Positions 25,537 through 37,993 of a stretch of DNA of 64,000 nucleotides are shown one piece after another (positions within the stretch are counted from its first letter, which is position 1; each line of letters begins with the position of its first letter). Where the stretch lies: NCBI GenBank assembly GCA_026027325.1, contig JAMSLZ010000005.1, positions 2,356,001 to 2,420,000 of the forward strand, in the 5' to 3' direction. The stretch comes from Actinomucor elegans (Eukaryota > Mucoromycota > Mucoromycetes > Mucorales > Mucoraceae). The translations under genes and the position numbers were made by a program. Below the pieces are notes generated by a model. The model worked only from the letters and a program-made list of their open reading frames with translations. It did not search any database and was not told where the DNA came from.

Positions 25537-26202
25537 AAATAATGGATGTGGTGCTAATCGGATTATATCTATTGTTTAGATCAAATGTATACAAAGTCCT
25601 CTCGTGGTAGACTCGAATTAGATGTCGAACTCGCCAAGCGTGAAAACATTACTTTTGCCGCCAAGTTAGTCCGCGGTGCCTACATGGTCTCTGAGCGTAA
25701 GCGTGCTGAAGAAATGGGTTACACTTCGCCTATCTGTGAGACTTTGGAAGATACCCATGCCTCCTACAACGGTGGCGTCAAATTCCTCTTAAACAAGTTG
25801 AAGGAATACCAAGAATCTACCGGTGAATCCGTTACCGAAGTTACATCACCTATTGTTTTCATGGTTGCTAGTCATAACCGTGATAGCGTCATCTTGACGA
25901 TTGAAGAAATGGAAAAGAACGGCGTAGCTGCTCGTTCTGGTGTTGTCAAGTTTGGTCAATTGTTTGGTATGCAAGATCAATTGTCTTATACCTTGGGTCG
26001 TAACGGTTATGCCATTTACAAGTATTTGCCCTATGGTATGATTGATGAGGTTATCCCTTACTTGCTTCGTCGTGCTCAAGAAAACTCTTCTGTATTGGGC
26101 GGTGTTGCTGTTGAACGTCAACTCATGTGGCAAGAAGTCAAGGATCGCGTCACCGGCAAGGCTACTAAGCCTTCCCCTGATGTCTCCATCACTTCTGTTT
26201 AA
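24268..26202 (+). CDS. PUT1: Proline dehydrogenase, mitochondrial (PUT1/PRODH)
   Basis: A FAD-dependent enzyme that oxidises L-proline to delta-1-pyrroline-5-carboxylate in mitochondria, the first step of proline use as a nitrogen and carbon source. It passes electrons to the respiratory chain. Two exons, 24268-25498 and 25580-26202, encode 617 residues; the intron contains a run of about 28 T. The N-terminus (MHRIASRAPFLRSTLVAAGR) is rich in R and S with no acids, a mitochondrial targeting peptide. The barrel core is clear: FAAKLVRGAYMVSERKRA after the intron, VASHNRDSV, KFGQLFGMQDQL, and near the C-terminus YKYLPYG and LLRRAQENSSVLGG, which hold the proline and FAD contacts in this family. 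Codon use is strongly biased (C-ending codons), suggesting high expression. Length fits eukaryotic PRODH. The NTY/Q join is confirmed by family conservation. Confidence 0.96.
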
Positions 26203-28769
26203 ATTATTCCCTACATATCTTTTTTTGTTTTTATTCCTGTATCATAGTTTTCCTTTCTGTACTTTATTTTCCATTTTTTTCTTCTTCTTAGACTTATATA
26301 CTTGTATTTTATTTCAATAATAAAACAAATCATTTATAATACTTTTTTCTATTGGCCCATTCCACAGTCAAGGGAACTCGCAATAAAATGACGGGCCTCG
26401 GCGGAAAAAAAATATACAAGTAACACAGACATGCAAACCCAAGAAATCCAGATAAGGTTCATTGATGTTTTTGTTATACGAACCAGTGTAACCGTTATAT
26501 TATAACCATATATTGCTATTATATTGAGCACGTACATGCTTTACCTACATAAAGTAAAACACATGGTATACTTTATACATATAAATACTATGTATCGAAA
26601 AAAAAAACTTTGGATACAACGTATAGCTTGCTGAACTTATGTCGGAGCGGGACGGATCGGAAATCATTTTGCTCTTTAGAGCAGCTTTCAAGCACAAAAT
26701 GTGGAGAAATGGGTGTTGAAATAGTGTGATAATCCAGAGATAATCTCATTAAAAACGAAAATTTTTGGAATTCATATTCAAAGCCAACAGTATTAAGTTG
26801 AGCTGAGCTTTTTTTTTTCTCTTTAGATTGGTAGAAATGTATCAATTTTCAATATATTCTAGTGTAGATGAGCAACTTTATCTCTGTAATACACATTTTA
26901 CAAGATAATGCACGCGGTTATCTATTGATTTTCTATAGATAAGTGATTATCGGCTTGAAAGGAAATATAGATTAATCTGAAGTTGAAAAACGAATAATTC
27001 CAATTAGAGGCACGTTGGCTGATACGTTCAGAAGATTAGGTTCATTCTAGTTTAGTCCTAAATGTCTTGTGTACAGTAACAGCTTCGCTAGGTGCTTTAG
27101 TAAATATATATAGTATAGAAGTAGAATTTAAAGGCAAGAAACACTTTGACTAAATTCACAAAAGAGTAAATATCTCGATAACACCAGCCTTCGGCAATAG
27201 GCTAAAGGTTCAAGAATACGTATGACAAAAAGTTGGGTTTTTGATCTCCATGGAAAGGTTACATCTAGATTATATGGAATTCTATCCGCGGACAGGTATA
27301 CATGTACAATGAAAAACGCAACCAAGGCACCCATATTAACTACTATTATCACAACGCTATGATGGTCAGAAAAAGACCCTGTCAAAGCGACCTGCAGGTA
27401 TCACTTGTAGTAACAGTAGCTGCATAATACATACATAAATGCACACATAGTAGATTGATCATTTACATATGGCATTTCTGAATGATAAATGATCACTGTG
27501 CGTAAAGAATTGGTATCAAGGTCTCTACAATCTCTGGGTTAAATGTCAGGTCTGATAAACGTTTTGTATACAGAATGAATTGAAAGTGTAGTATCTAATA
27601 AAAATCTCTATTTAATACGTTGATTGTACTGGATGACTGCCCGGCTTTATCAAGTTATGAGCTTCACTGATCGTAATAACTTTTTTTTTGCTTAAATACA
27701 AGCGAAAATTAAATGATGGGGGTTACTACGCCAATAATAGTAATTTCTAGTTGAAACAACTACTACACCAGGAGTTATTGAACTTAATTTTTGCTATTTT
27801 ATATTCTTGAGTAAAAGGGGTTCATATCCAATAATGAATCTAATCAAAGCAATATAGATTATGCCTTTAGCCTTGTTTTAGGAAAGTTTCCTTCAAAAAT
27901 AACAACGTCCTACAGAATTTGCAGTGTAAAATGACTCTTGTAGAGCCCTCAACTAATAAAGCGCACCGACTTGTACCATCGCCCCAGGTTCACATTTTTG
28001 TTCTATTTTTGATTGCCTGTCGGAGAATAAAAACAGGGTGAAGAAGAAAAAGAATTCTCTGGAATCATCTCTTGAAACTTTAATGCGATCTTGGATTACA
28101 TTTCAATCTATGCAGCGTTTTATTGCGTGAATTGGATGATACTGATGTATTTTTTTTTTCTAATGAATATTTGGAGTCCATCTTGAATTATATACTTTTT
28201 TTTTATAATTTTTTTTTAATTTTATGCCTTCGATTTGACTTATTCATAAGAGAAAAGGTTACATGAAAAGAATTTGAAGACAAGTAGTATCCTTGAATTA
28301 TATCCAAGTCCTTGAAACTGAATTTTTGGGGATTTGGCCAAAAGGCGAGAAAAAATTCAAAATCCAAAACTCTCATTGGCTAGTAGAAAATTTAACTATA
28401 TCTTAGAGGTTCATTCAGAATACTTCGTTTAATCTCCCTCTCTTTTTTTTTTTTAAAAAAAAAAATAACAAGTAATTATGGTATACAAAACATGTTTCAA
28501 CAAAGTTTGTGGCTTTGGTACCTCCGTTACTCTCTCTTTCCCAGTTTTGTTGGTATTGGTCATACACCACTAAACTAGCAAGTTGCTCAAGTATTCCCTC
28601 TATAGGAAAAGCTCAATCGGCAATCCAGGAAAATGTATTCCAATTAATCTGACATCCGTATTTTAAAAGATACTTAAATACTGTCTAATTCCCACCCTTA
28701 TAGAACACAGTTCTGACCTAGATTTAGCTCAATGTGTTACTCGTCAATCCAGAGGATTCCATTTTTGCC

Positions 28770-28850
28770 ATATGTACCGTTCTTGATCAATCCCAGTTTA
28801 ATGATACTTTTGGTATCTAGTGCATACGCATTCTGAATAAATTTATCTAT
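28770..28850 (+). repeat. Copy of a short dispersed repeat family
   Basis: The order is TTCTTGATCAATCCCAG, then TTTAATGATACTTTTGG, then ATCTAGTGCATACGCATTC and TGAATAAA. It aligns best with the copies at 36540-36610 and 62365-62435. Confidence 0.5.
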
Positions 28851-28919
28851 CTAATATAACTATCATTTGACAGGAATAGTATGAGTGCATTCTATTATAG
28901 TGATTAATTGCAGCGTTCG

Positions 28920-28990
28920 TCTTAAAGTTTTAGATATCCTGAACAAATTTCAGTTTAATGCCGCATCTGATTATTAGCACATACATAAAA
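28920..28990 (+). repeat. Copy of a short dispersed repeat family
   Basis: Core TTTCAGTTTAATGCCGCATC followed by TGATTATTAGCACATACAT. It lies about 150 bp from another copy in the same orientation. Confidence 0.5.
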
Positions 28991-31199
28991 AGAAGTAGCA
29001 GAACTAATATATCACTGCTTTGGCTGGTGCATAATCAATGTATAATGTTATTAGTGATTGACAGTACATAAATACTATAATAAATGCACTTTGTGATATT
29101 TGAGTAGAACTAGTCAGATATTAGTGAATAAGGCATTAAGCGAACACTTAACCCAAAAGAGATAAGCAAATTGATAACACCATCCTTTTATTTTTGCTTT
29201 GTAGGACAGTATTGAAGTATGCACTTCCCTTCAGCGTCGAGACTATCGGTCGTGCGTGTAGTGACTATAGACCTTCTTATTCGATATTGATATCCCGATT
29301 AATCAACTCAGCTATAAAAAGCGGCCGTTGATCTTCAGCTCCAGACTAGTATAATATATAAACCTTCTGCTAAGGTACTAGACAATTAGTGATCGATGCT
29401 AACCAAGATCAACGACAAGGAATGATTAGCCATAATTTATCTTGGTATCTAATTTGTGAAAATAAACAATATCATGAGTCAATTATACCCTACATAGTCT
29501 AACCACTAAGATCATTCGCTATTACAAATAATCAAAACAAGAAAAGCATATAAATACAGAGTAAAACTCATAGCTAGAAAGCTATCTTGTTATCGATAAA
29601 CTAGAAGCCTACCTGGTTTATCAAAAGCTTGCTCTAGGTATATATTTCGTAACTTGCAAACATTACAGTGTGGTTGTGAAGGACTTGAGTGTTCTTAACA
29701 TATGCATCGATTTAGATGTAAATATTATACCATTATACTGTCATCCGTCCTACAAAATGCGATATAAAATTTCAATTCACATGAAATTATAGTAAAAGAA
29801 TGAGCAGTTAAAAAAGTTCTTAGTAGAAAAAGATTTACTTGATTGAGTGAACCTTTAGGTACCAATACCAGGGAAGTGAAGTTGATTACCTGCGTTTCTC
29901 TTCTATCTGGAATGACACGAAGCTAGGGTTAGTTTACTCGTAAAATCAAAGAAAGTGTTTTAGCTGTTATAGCTTTCAATGAAAAACTTTGATAAATGTC
30001 CGCTTTTGAGTTGAACCAGCTTGTATTTTCGAGTATTTTTTTTAGAACTATATATGCTTTGATCAAAGGTAATAGTAGAGGATACCTACCGTGAGTCCAT
30101 GACTTTAGTGTTTTTTTTAGCTGTACGTGAACATCCTTTATATTTCATACACAAGATGACTTATTACCTGTTTTATTTTCTCACAGATGTTATACATCAC
30201 CGCCAACAGTACAGTGACAGTTTCTCAAACTAATTTTATTTTATTTTTGAAGTATCACTTTATATTATATTGAAATCGTAGGTATGTGACTTAAGTATGG
30301 TTGATCGATTTGTTCATTCCTTTTTACGCCCTGGGCACCTAATTGATTATTATTTGCATAGCTTCATATTTCATGCTTGTGGAAACATATGTTTGACTAT
30401 TTTGGTAATTGACGTTTATGTTCCTTGTTTGAAGCTAAGACCAAACTTAAAGGTCATCTTAGGGCTTTTTCTTGTGCATTGCTCAACATCGTCATAGTCT
30501 GAAAATACCACAGAGATCTTTTCCTAAATATATCGTTATCTCATGGTTTTGCAGTTATGATGCTGCGATGTTCTATGGTTACATGGCTGCCTAGTAACTA
30601 AAACAGTCCATACATGATAAAGCCAGCCCAATACTAATGCTTATAGTCAACTTTGCATCAGACGAAAGCAGCTTGTTTATCTGTGCAAACTTTCCAGTCA
30701 AACCAACATCAGCGTTATTATCCCTGCATATTATTTAGCTGTAGATCAATGTGTTTATAGATATTGATATATATGCTTAAAAACGTATATCAATGAATAA
30801 AAATAATAATGAATCTTTTCATATAACAGTCCGTTCTTGTTCAATGAGTGTTAGCTGCTTACTTGTTGAACTTGTTATAAGCAAGCGCCTTCCATCATTA
30901 TCCTTTTCTTTCTAATAAATAATTTGTTAATTTCATGCAGGAATAAATATTTATTTATGCTTTTGCAGATCATTCTGATTTTATTACAATATATAAGCCG
31001 GATTTGTATATATAAATCTTCCATCCAATCGCTGTCAAACATCGTATCCGATAAGCATTCCTTACTCAGGATGAACTGCCGTATTATTCAGAACTCTTTT
31101 AAACTTCTGTAAAACCAATACATTATGCTCATCCATAATTAACTCCAAATAACATACGTTTGATAGAACCTATTTAATCTAAAGACTAATAGACCACTT

Positions 31200-31265
31200 G
31201 AATGATCTTGGATTTATCTCGCACTGGAATAATATTTCGCAGTCCGAATGAGCTACTCCATTTAC
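31200..31265 (+). repeat. Weak copy of the dispersed repeat family
   Basis: Landmarks ATGATCTTGGATTTATCTCG and GTCCGAATGAGCTACTCC in the right order and spacing, but more diverged than the other copies. Confidence 0.3.
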
Positions 31266-32136
31266 TGAAACTCTCTTTTTCCACCGAGGTATAATGAATA
31301 TATTGATCGTGGGAACACCTTTTGACTTAGTGTGAGTTTAATACTTTTCGATTGTCCTTTTCTCCATTATTTCTCTCAATTGCAAAGTAGCCAGGTCAGT
31401 TTGTGTCTGACCTTAGATCCTCTTATTGCGAAAACAGAAAGTGTGATTTCTACTCGACTGTCTTTTATTTGCTTCTTGTAAATTGTTCAATATTATTCCA
31501 ATCTCTACTTAACTGTAGGTAAATGTTAAACAATTGTATCAAATTAAAGCGGTTGCATGCTGAATTTTCCTTATTTAGATTGTTGGACATTGATAAAGTA
31601 CAACATTTGATCGAGATTAAAAAAGCTCTAATATTGATTATAATATTTCCTGATACTAGGAAATCACCGATCTGATGCCAAAATGGCATTATATCTCAAT
31701 ACCCATTGAAATGATATCTTGGATATTCTGCTATTACTAATTCCAGTTTCTAATATAGAAATATAAGCTCTATTTAAGTAAGATACTATTTCAAAATCAA
31801 AAATAAAGGTTGCAGCTTCAAGGGCCTTGTAAAAGGCACATTTAACAAATCATTAATATCTTGATTTTCTGAATGAAATCAGGGTTGCAGACGCTGGAGT
31901 TATAGAAGTGACCACCATAATGAGACATGATTTCAAAATAATCGCTCATAATAGGGGCCATCTTGGCCACTATTTTTTCATCAAGAATACTCTGGGAATA
32001 CTTTCTTTTAGATTTCGGATATATAACGAAGATATAGAAAGGTGGGAATGTATAATTAGAAAATAGCTTAATTGATAATGTCTTAGAGATTGCAATATAA
32101 TACATGTTAGATTGTAAATAAACATGGAAGAGCAGG

Positions 32137-32143
32137 TATAAAA
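32137..32143 (+). promoter_or_regulatory. TATA box of the secreted cysteine-rich protein gene
   Basis: TATAAAA 70 bp before the ATG at 32207. The leader ends in an A-rich stretch immediately before the start codon. Confidence 0.6.
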
Positions 32144-32206
32144 ATAAAAAGTTTAACTGAGTAGTGTTTTATTATCTTTCTATCCTGTCATTGTAAAAAA
32201 AAAAAA

Positions 32207-32593
32207 ATGAAGTTTGTGACCTTGCTAGCTCTATCTCTTAATGCATACATTGTCAGCGCATCTATCTGTGAATGGACACCTACCTGCTATGGCATTGCAT
32301 ATGGAGGAGATTATGCTTGTGAACGTGATTTCCCGGATGGAGGACAATTCAACGGTGAAACTAAAGGTTGCTCTGGCGCTGTATCTGGAAGCCAGTTTAA
32401 ATGTTGTGGAATTACTAAAATTGTAACTAATGAATGCAAATGGTCATATTGTGCCGGCGCTTTTGTCAGCGGTCAGACTACATGTAATGATTATGGCTCG
32501 GATTGGAGATATTCTGGAACATCTGATCATTCTGATTGCGGTTTTTTCTCAACAAATTCAAGAGTGGAATGCTGCAGAGTCAAAAACGTCTAA
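32207..32593 (+). CDS. Small secreted cysteine-rich protein with duplicated six-cysteine module
   Basis: An intronless frame of 128 residues. The first 18 (MKFVTLLALSLNAYIVSA) form a typical signal peptide with a likely cleavage after VSA, so the mature product is about 110 residues and presumably extracellular. It has 12 cysteines at 21, 27, 38, 55, 66, 67 and 77, 82, 93, 111, 122, 123. The two halves share one spacing: C-x5-C-x10-C-x16-C-x10-CC and C-x4-C-x10-C-x17-C-x10-CC. Each half starts C-E/K-W and contains G-rich turns, so the protein is an internal duplication of a roughly 46-residue module, presumably with three disulfides each. No membrane segment follows. I do not recognise a named family. 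It could be a structural wall or surface protein, an effector-like protein or an antimicrobial; the sequence does not decide. It stands alone in gene-poor DNA with its own TATA box. Confidence 0.82.
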   Translation: MKFVTLLALSLNAYIVSASICEWTPTCYGIAYGGDYACERDFPDGGQFNGETKGCSGAVSGSQFKCCGITKIVTNECKWSYCAGAFVSGQTTCNDYGSDWRYSGTSDHSDCGFFSTNSRVECCRVKNV

Positions 32594-34344
32594 AAAAATT
32601 AAATAACTGTTGCAAAAGTAACTTGATTTAAATAAAGCGTATATGATTTCAGATATCATATAATCACTGATACTTGTTCAATATATATGTATATCCTTTG
32701 CTTTTAGATAAAAAATCTTGATGCAATTTACCTGATAGGAACAGAAACTATGGTGATTATACAATATTCAACACTTGTTATATCACCATGTGTCATTGTC
32801 ACTACTATTGCTATTACTATTTTTTTAAAAAAAAATATTTTATTATGTGCTGCGTAGAGTTCCATTATCATAAAAACCTCAGAGGCAATCGTATCCATTC
32901 TATAGACAATTTCAGTTACAACATTGTTGACGATAGATATCCTAACAATGAGTAGACTTTGGGGCAATACCAAAGTTATCAATGATAGCAAACGAGAGTT
33001 TTCTTTCGCCATTGTATGCTGTTTTTGATATAATCTGTGACTTGAGAAGGATATAAAGAAGTGTATTAAATATGGAGTGAAAGTAGAAGATTCATATTTG
33101 AGATATAATAATTTGTATATACAGAGATGTTAAGAGCACGGTTATAACTGACTTTGTGGAAATTGATATTATCGAGAGTTTATATTGGGTTCACAATTTC
33201 AATCGTAGGCCGTACGAATTTGAAGATAATTAATTTCTTTGCAATAGGCTTACTAGATTAATAAAAGAAAAGACGTTTTGTACCTTCACACGATCAGGGT
33301 AAAGGATAAAGATAGGACATAAGATAATTGGCTTGATGGATTCATGTAGTAATTTTCGATTTGGTACTTGATCAAATGTAAATTGATTTTTAATATTATA
33401 CATATATATATATATAAGTCGATATAGTACTATTCCTTTAAAATGCAAGAAAGTGATGATAACCAAAAACAGAACCATACTGTTTCTCTAATGCTGGGTA
33501 AATGCGTTGAAATACAGCCCTGCTAACACTTGGTGGTATGCTATTCCATGACAGCAGGCTTAAAAGCGAGACTACCAAAAGTGATAGCATCAAAAAATAG
33601 ACTTGGTTTGACGAATGGTGGGATGACATGAGGAAAATGAGCTTGTGTTAGATATAATAGGAAATAACACGAAATTTGAGCAATGGCACAGGTTCAAGAA
33701 TATCAGAGTTCATAGTCTTGTTGATAGTGCTGTAAGCCAATTTGAGAGAAGATAGTATTGTTTTTTTTTCCTTAAAATAAATATGGTTGATTGATGCGAC
33801 TGAACATGAATATATAAGAGACAAGTAACGCCAGAGCCTTTGTTGGCTGCATGTATTCATTTGATAGAAGTTACACATATGACAAGGTTCCTTTTGCTAT
33901 ATCCTCAAAAAGGCTGAATTAAGAAATTTCAATAGAGTAGAGCACGAAGATTAAATGCGATATCGGCATACTTAGCGAGCCTTCTCAGCTTATTCATGCA
34001 TCTATCCTATTTTATGATGCACTTAATCGTTGAGGGTAACCGTTTAATACGTTCTTTATTCTTATAGCCTCTTTAAGAATCCATTATATCAGCGCTTCGT
34101 AAGGGAAAAAATGATGAGGCGACTTAGATCAGGCCTGCATATAAGGGATCTGGACCAAAACCAAAGTAACGGGGATCTCTCAAACCGATTGCAATCAGGA
34201 AAGTAACGTAAGTGGATATGATAGGGCTAAGACATTTCGTTTGTTATTCTAAGCTGCAGCTGCTAGTTCATTTTCAAGCCCAGTGAAAAAGTGGCAAATG
34301 AAAATCAAGATACAATCTAAAAATGCGCTTTGCACCTAGTTATA
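32594..34344. other. Spacer with doubtful minus-strand frames
   Basis: Minus-strand frames at 32728-33012, 33438-33629 and 33648-33878 begin with ATG. The first two have hydrophobic N-terminal stretches, and one has a TATA-like TTTATATCC upstream on its strand. None shows a family signal, and I could not splice them into a convincing product. A (TA)n-like patch lies near 33400. Possible lineage-specific small genes or chance frames. Confidence 0.4.
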
Positions 34345-34861
34345 ATGTACAAACGACAAACAATCAACAGGAAGGATAGTTCCAGCAAGTCTATTATCGA
34401 TCACGACAAACAAAAGAGGGTAAAGAAGCATCCTATTCAACAAGTTATATCGACATTACCACAGCTTGCTATTTCATTCGCCCTTTTATTTTTTGCTAAT
34501 GCTAGTTTTGAATCGAGATCAGATGCTTATGGGTAATGCATTCAGCTGAATGATTAAATAATTCTATTATATCGACTTACTGTTTATTGATAGCGTACTG
34601 TTTTATATATCCTTGATGGCTGCTATATGTGTTTGCAGCATTTTTTGCATACTACATGTAAAAGGAACGGAATACAAAAACTGGCAGCAAGACCCAGTAA
34701 CACGGCAGTACATTCAGATGGCTAGCTTGAGTACGGTCGTATCGTTCTTTGGTTTCAATATATCTTTTTGGTCGATATACGGCATCTTAACCCCAGTACT
34801 TATCATCTCCGGATTTACATTTGCATTATCAATCTTGATTATCATCGTTTCATTTCTGTGA
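34345..34861 (+). CDS. Small four-helix membrane protein of unknown function
   Basis: Two exons, 34345-34532 and 34594-34861, join in frame (GAYG/VLFY junction) to give 151 residues. The first 34 residues are basic (R/K/S-rich, for example KRVKKH) and should face the cytosol. Four hydrophobic spans follow: VISTLPQLAISFALLFFA, VLFYISLMAAICVCSIFCI, a segment from LSTVVSFFGFNISFWSIY, and VLIISGFTFALSILIIIV. A hydrophilic loop (KGTEYKNWQQDPVTRQ) separates helices 2 and 3. The product ends right after helix 4. The intron is 61 bp with a normal GT-AG and TTACTG branch-like motif. The start is the first ATG of the frame. The layout is tetraspan-like, but I see no tetraspanin CCG motif and no recognised family. 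Codon quality is only moderate. Confidence 0.55.
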
Positions 34862-35389
34862 TATCCTACATTACACTCACGTTAATAGTATAATAAAGTA
34901 ATACTTGATTGAATTATCTAGGCTGAGATTACTTTTGTATAGAATGGGTTCGAGCTATAATCAAATTAAATTGAAGGTAGAGAACAGTATAGTGTGGATA
35001 CGGTACTAATAATAAAGTGATCATATTAGATTAACTGTCATCGCAGATTCGAAGAGAAGGCATATTTTACTTTATCGTCACATGCTGTTGTGTTTTTTTT
35101 TAGGTAAGAACTACGGTTTAGTAGCTTAGCGATTCTGTTAGAAGGAAAGAGGGAGCCTATGGAATATAGCGTCAGGTATATCAATTGTATACATATATCA
35201 AAAAAACCTCTAATGCTCTTGAATCTACACCATTCTTCAAAGTTCATTTTAATTTCCATGTAATCTAACATAAACTCGTTTTTCTTCAGTCATCATACCA
35301 CTCATCACACTAAGTCCACTTTTTGATGTTATCACCTTTGGAAGTTTCACTCTTAGGTTTAATGTCAAGGAGTATTGTACCACTCGTCT
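34862..35389. other. Spacer between the membrane-protein gene and the LINE fragment
   Basis: No gene seen. It adjoins the truncated 3' end of the retrotransposon relic, whose similarity stops close to 35390. No poly-A tail of the element is visible here. Confidence 0.45.
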
Positions 35390-36487
35390 TCAACTGGTGC
35401 ATATTCCAACTTGACAAATAACATCATCTGCATAAGCCAAAAGTTTAACATCCTCTGGGGAATCAGATGTGTTAACCAGTGAGTACCTAGGAGATGAAGG
35501 TAGTGAGGATCCAGTGAAAGAAGGATAATCCAAAATACCGCGTAAAAAGGGTTTAAATGTTAGATTAAACAGCACTGGTGAAATGGGATCTCTTTGACGT
35601 AGTTCTCTTAGCTGAGGAACTGAGTCAAATAGAAAACCGTTGACATTCAACCTCAATGAGGTACTAAATAATAAGCCTAAGAGGCTATTTACTAGAACAG
35701 ATGGAAAACCAAAACGTAGTAATACCTGTTCCAAATACTTTGGGTGGACACGATCATATGCTTTCTCTTGATCCAAGAGAAGTCCAATGGCTGAAGATCT
35801 AGTATTGCGAGCATGTTCCATAACTAATTTCATTAGAAGGCCATTATCAGCAATAAAGCGCCCTCGAACAAAACCTGTTTGATAGGGATTGATTAGTGAC
35901 TCCACGCAACTAGTAACTCTAGTGTTGAGGATTCTAGTGAAAACCTTAGCGTCAGTTTTAATAAGAGAAATAGGGCGATAGTTCCGAAGATCTGATAAAG
36001 TGCCTTTCTTTGGTAATAACGAAACACATGTAACCTGCCAAGATGGGGGGAAAATTCCATAGGCAAGTGCATCATTGAAGACTGCAAGAGTTATTTCACG
36101 ACAGTTAGGATGATTGATGATCAGTTGAAGTATTTCATATGGTAGACCATCTTCACCAGGACTACTTTTTGATGGGCATCGCGCGACACCTTCGAGTAAG
36201 TCATCAAAGAAGATAGGAGCTTCAAGAAAGATCTGGTCTTAAGATGATAAACAAAATGAATCCGGTATACTTTCTAGGAGGTCATCAATAGCAGATTGGT
36301 CAATATCATCGGGGGAGTATAGTTTGCTGTAAAAAGTTGAGGCGGCATCTAACATATCTTCTTTAGAAGTACTCAAAGCACCAGTTTGAGGATGAATCAG
36401 TAGAGGAATAAGATGGCAAGTTGATCTTCGTTGAACTGTCCGTTTATTAAAATGATATCTTAGTATTGCATAAAAAGAAATACTCAA
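35390..36487 (-). mobile_element. Non-LTR (LINE) retrotransposon fragment, reverse transcriptase core with in-frame stop
   Basis: On the minus strand one frame reads from about 36487 down to 35390, interrupted only by a TAA at 36239-36241. Both parts are in the same frame, so a single nonsense change broke it. LINE landmarks occur in order: a pre-RT region with TFYSKLYSPDDID, SSPGEDGLPYEIL, LLPKKGTLSDLRNYRPISLI, PYQTGFVRGRFI, the catalytic LLLDQEKAYDRV, RQRDPISPVLFNL and LLAYADDVI (YADD box). The sequence ends about seven residues after YADD. The endonuclease domain upstream and the thumb and zinc knuckle downstream are missing, so it is an internal fragment truncated at both ends. It is not functional. 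The family resembles LINEs common in Mucorales. Confidence 0.88.
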
Positions 36488-37993
36488 GAATTTGACTTAT
36501 GAGAATCTCTTGAGATTTTTCAAAAATCGCTCTATTTCCATCAGCTATGCAATTCTCGATCAATTCCATTTTCATGTCACATTTAACCAGTAGTGCGTAT
36601 TCACAATAAAGTAATAAACCTAATAGAACTATTACTGACTAAAATATAAAGAAAGTATCGCATTTTAGAGACACACTGTAAATTACACATACTATATAGA
36701 AATTCACTGTAATGATATCTAGACCTCTCTTCAGTTTTGATTTAATGTCGCATTGATTATTTTTTTTTTTTTTTTTTTTGGCTCAAAGTCCAAGAAGAGA
36801 ATCGTGACCAAGATATCGTGTGTTCAAAAAGGACCCTTATATCTATTACAAATCCTGCTTAGTTACATAGAATACATATTCTATACTTGTTAGCTATTTA
36901 TCATATTCAAATGTTTTGAATTTTGATTAATAAGATGTGTTTTCTAGTAACAAGTGCAAAGCAATTTAAAACGAAGCTATCCGAGGCAAGTATACTAACC
37001 TAGATCGCCTGTATTATCTAGTGATAAGTTAGCTGGTCAATTCGATGAAAGTTAGTAGATTCCATCAATGTAGCGGATAATAACAAATATATAAAGTGAT
37101 AAACGACTTGTTGTATTGATCTTTTTATCCAAAATAGTATGTATATTACTACTGATTGTTATGCACGTAGTAGAGTTAAAAATTAAAAATAGGCGTGGCC
37201 CAGAGACTGGTAAACCCCATCAGATTACAGTGAAGAAAAAAGCTCATCTTAGAGTACTAGATTACAAATTCTAAATACTATGTAATCTTTAGCGCTTGTT
37301 CAACTGATCAAATTAATGATTGAATGTACTTCACGGAAGAGATAATCAGCAGCTAGATATACTGTATACACAGTCGAGTTCATTGGAAACTTTGCCAGCC
37401 AAGGATTCCTATTCGTCTGTGGATATAATGAAATTGTTGCTAAGCATGAACTTATAAGAACTGTTTAGCACATAGTCCTATACAACAAATAGCAATCGAT
37501 CCGAATGTATTGTATAATAAGGAGTTAATGATATAATATAATTGGACAAGCTTAGTTTACGAACATGACATGGCATTACATATATCTAGATCACTCGCAT
37601 CAATGAGACCATTGTTATTGTTATTGTTATTGCTATTATGAAAGATGATTTCTTAATTGTCAGATGCTTTATTTATTCATTCCTAAAGAAACTATCTTAA
37701 TAAATCAGTAACTCCTCTTTCTGATATTTTTCTTTATTCTTTCCCTTCTATACCCTTATTTCTAGCGCAATGAGTAGTTATCGTACAACCGTTTGCCGTG
37801 ATAGACTGGCAGAATTCAAAAGAGTAGTATTACGCTGTCTTTATATTCAACAAACAGTTGACTGAACCTATGATTTGATAATAGAGCTCGACCAATCTTG
37901 ACGCAGAAAAAGTAAGGTGGGATAGAACACATAAGGAAAGAAAATCGTAAATAGATGCTTATGCATATTATTTTTTGACGGCATAGTAACAAT
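36488..37993. other. Gene-poor spacer upstream of the syntaxin gene
   Basis: No gene seen. It contains a dispersed repeat copy (36540-36610), a possible second partial copy near 36715-36755 (TTTAATGTCGCATTGATTA), a run of about 18 T near 36762-36779, and a short TTATTG microsatellite at 37611-37635. Confidence 0.5.
36540..36610 (+). repeat. Copy of a short dispersed repeat family
   Basis: The order is TTCTCGATCAATTCCATTTT, CATGTCACATTTAACC, AGTAGTGCGTATTCACAATA. It matches the copies at 28770-28850 and 62365-62435 position by position. It lies just outside the LINE fragment. Confidence 0.5.

Larger units (their letters stand above)
26203..32136. other. Six-kilobase gene desert with repeat relics
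   Basis: No supported gene on either strand. Frames such as 27128-27385 (minus), 30297-30497 and 30924-31112 (plus) are short, AT-driven and without family signal. Two clear copies of the dispersed repeat (28770-28850 and 28920-28990) and one weak copy (31200-31265) lie here. Poly-T and poly-A runs occur near 28150-28210 and 28440-28466. Lineage-specific small genes cannot be excluded. Confidence 0.5.

Noticed and set aside
27128..27385. 85-residue minus-strand frame in the 26-32 kb desert
   Set aside because: No domain, no promoter signals and composition of background DNA.
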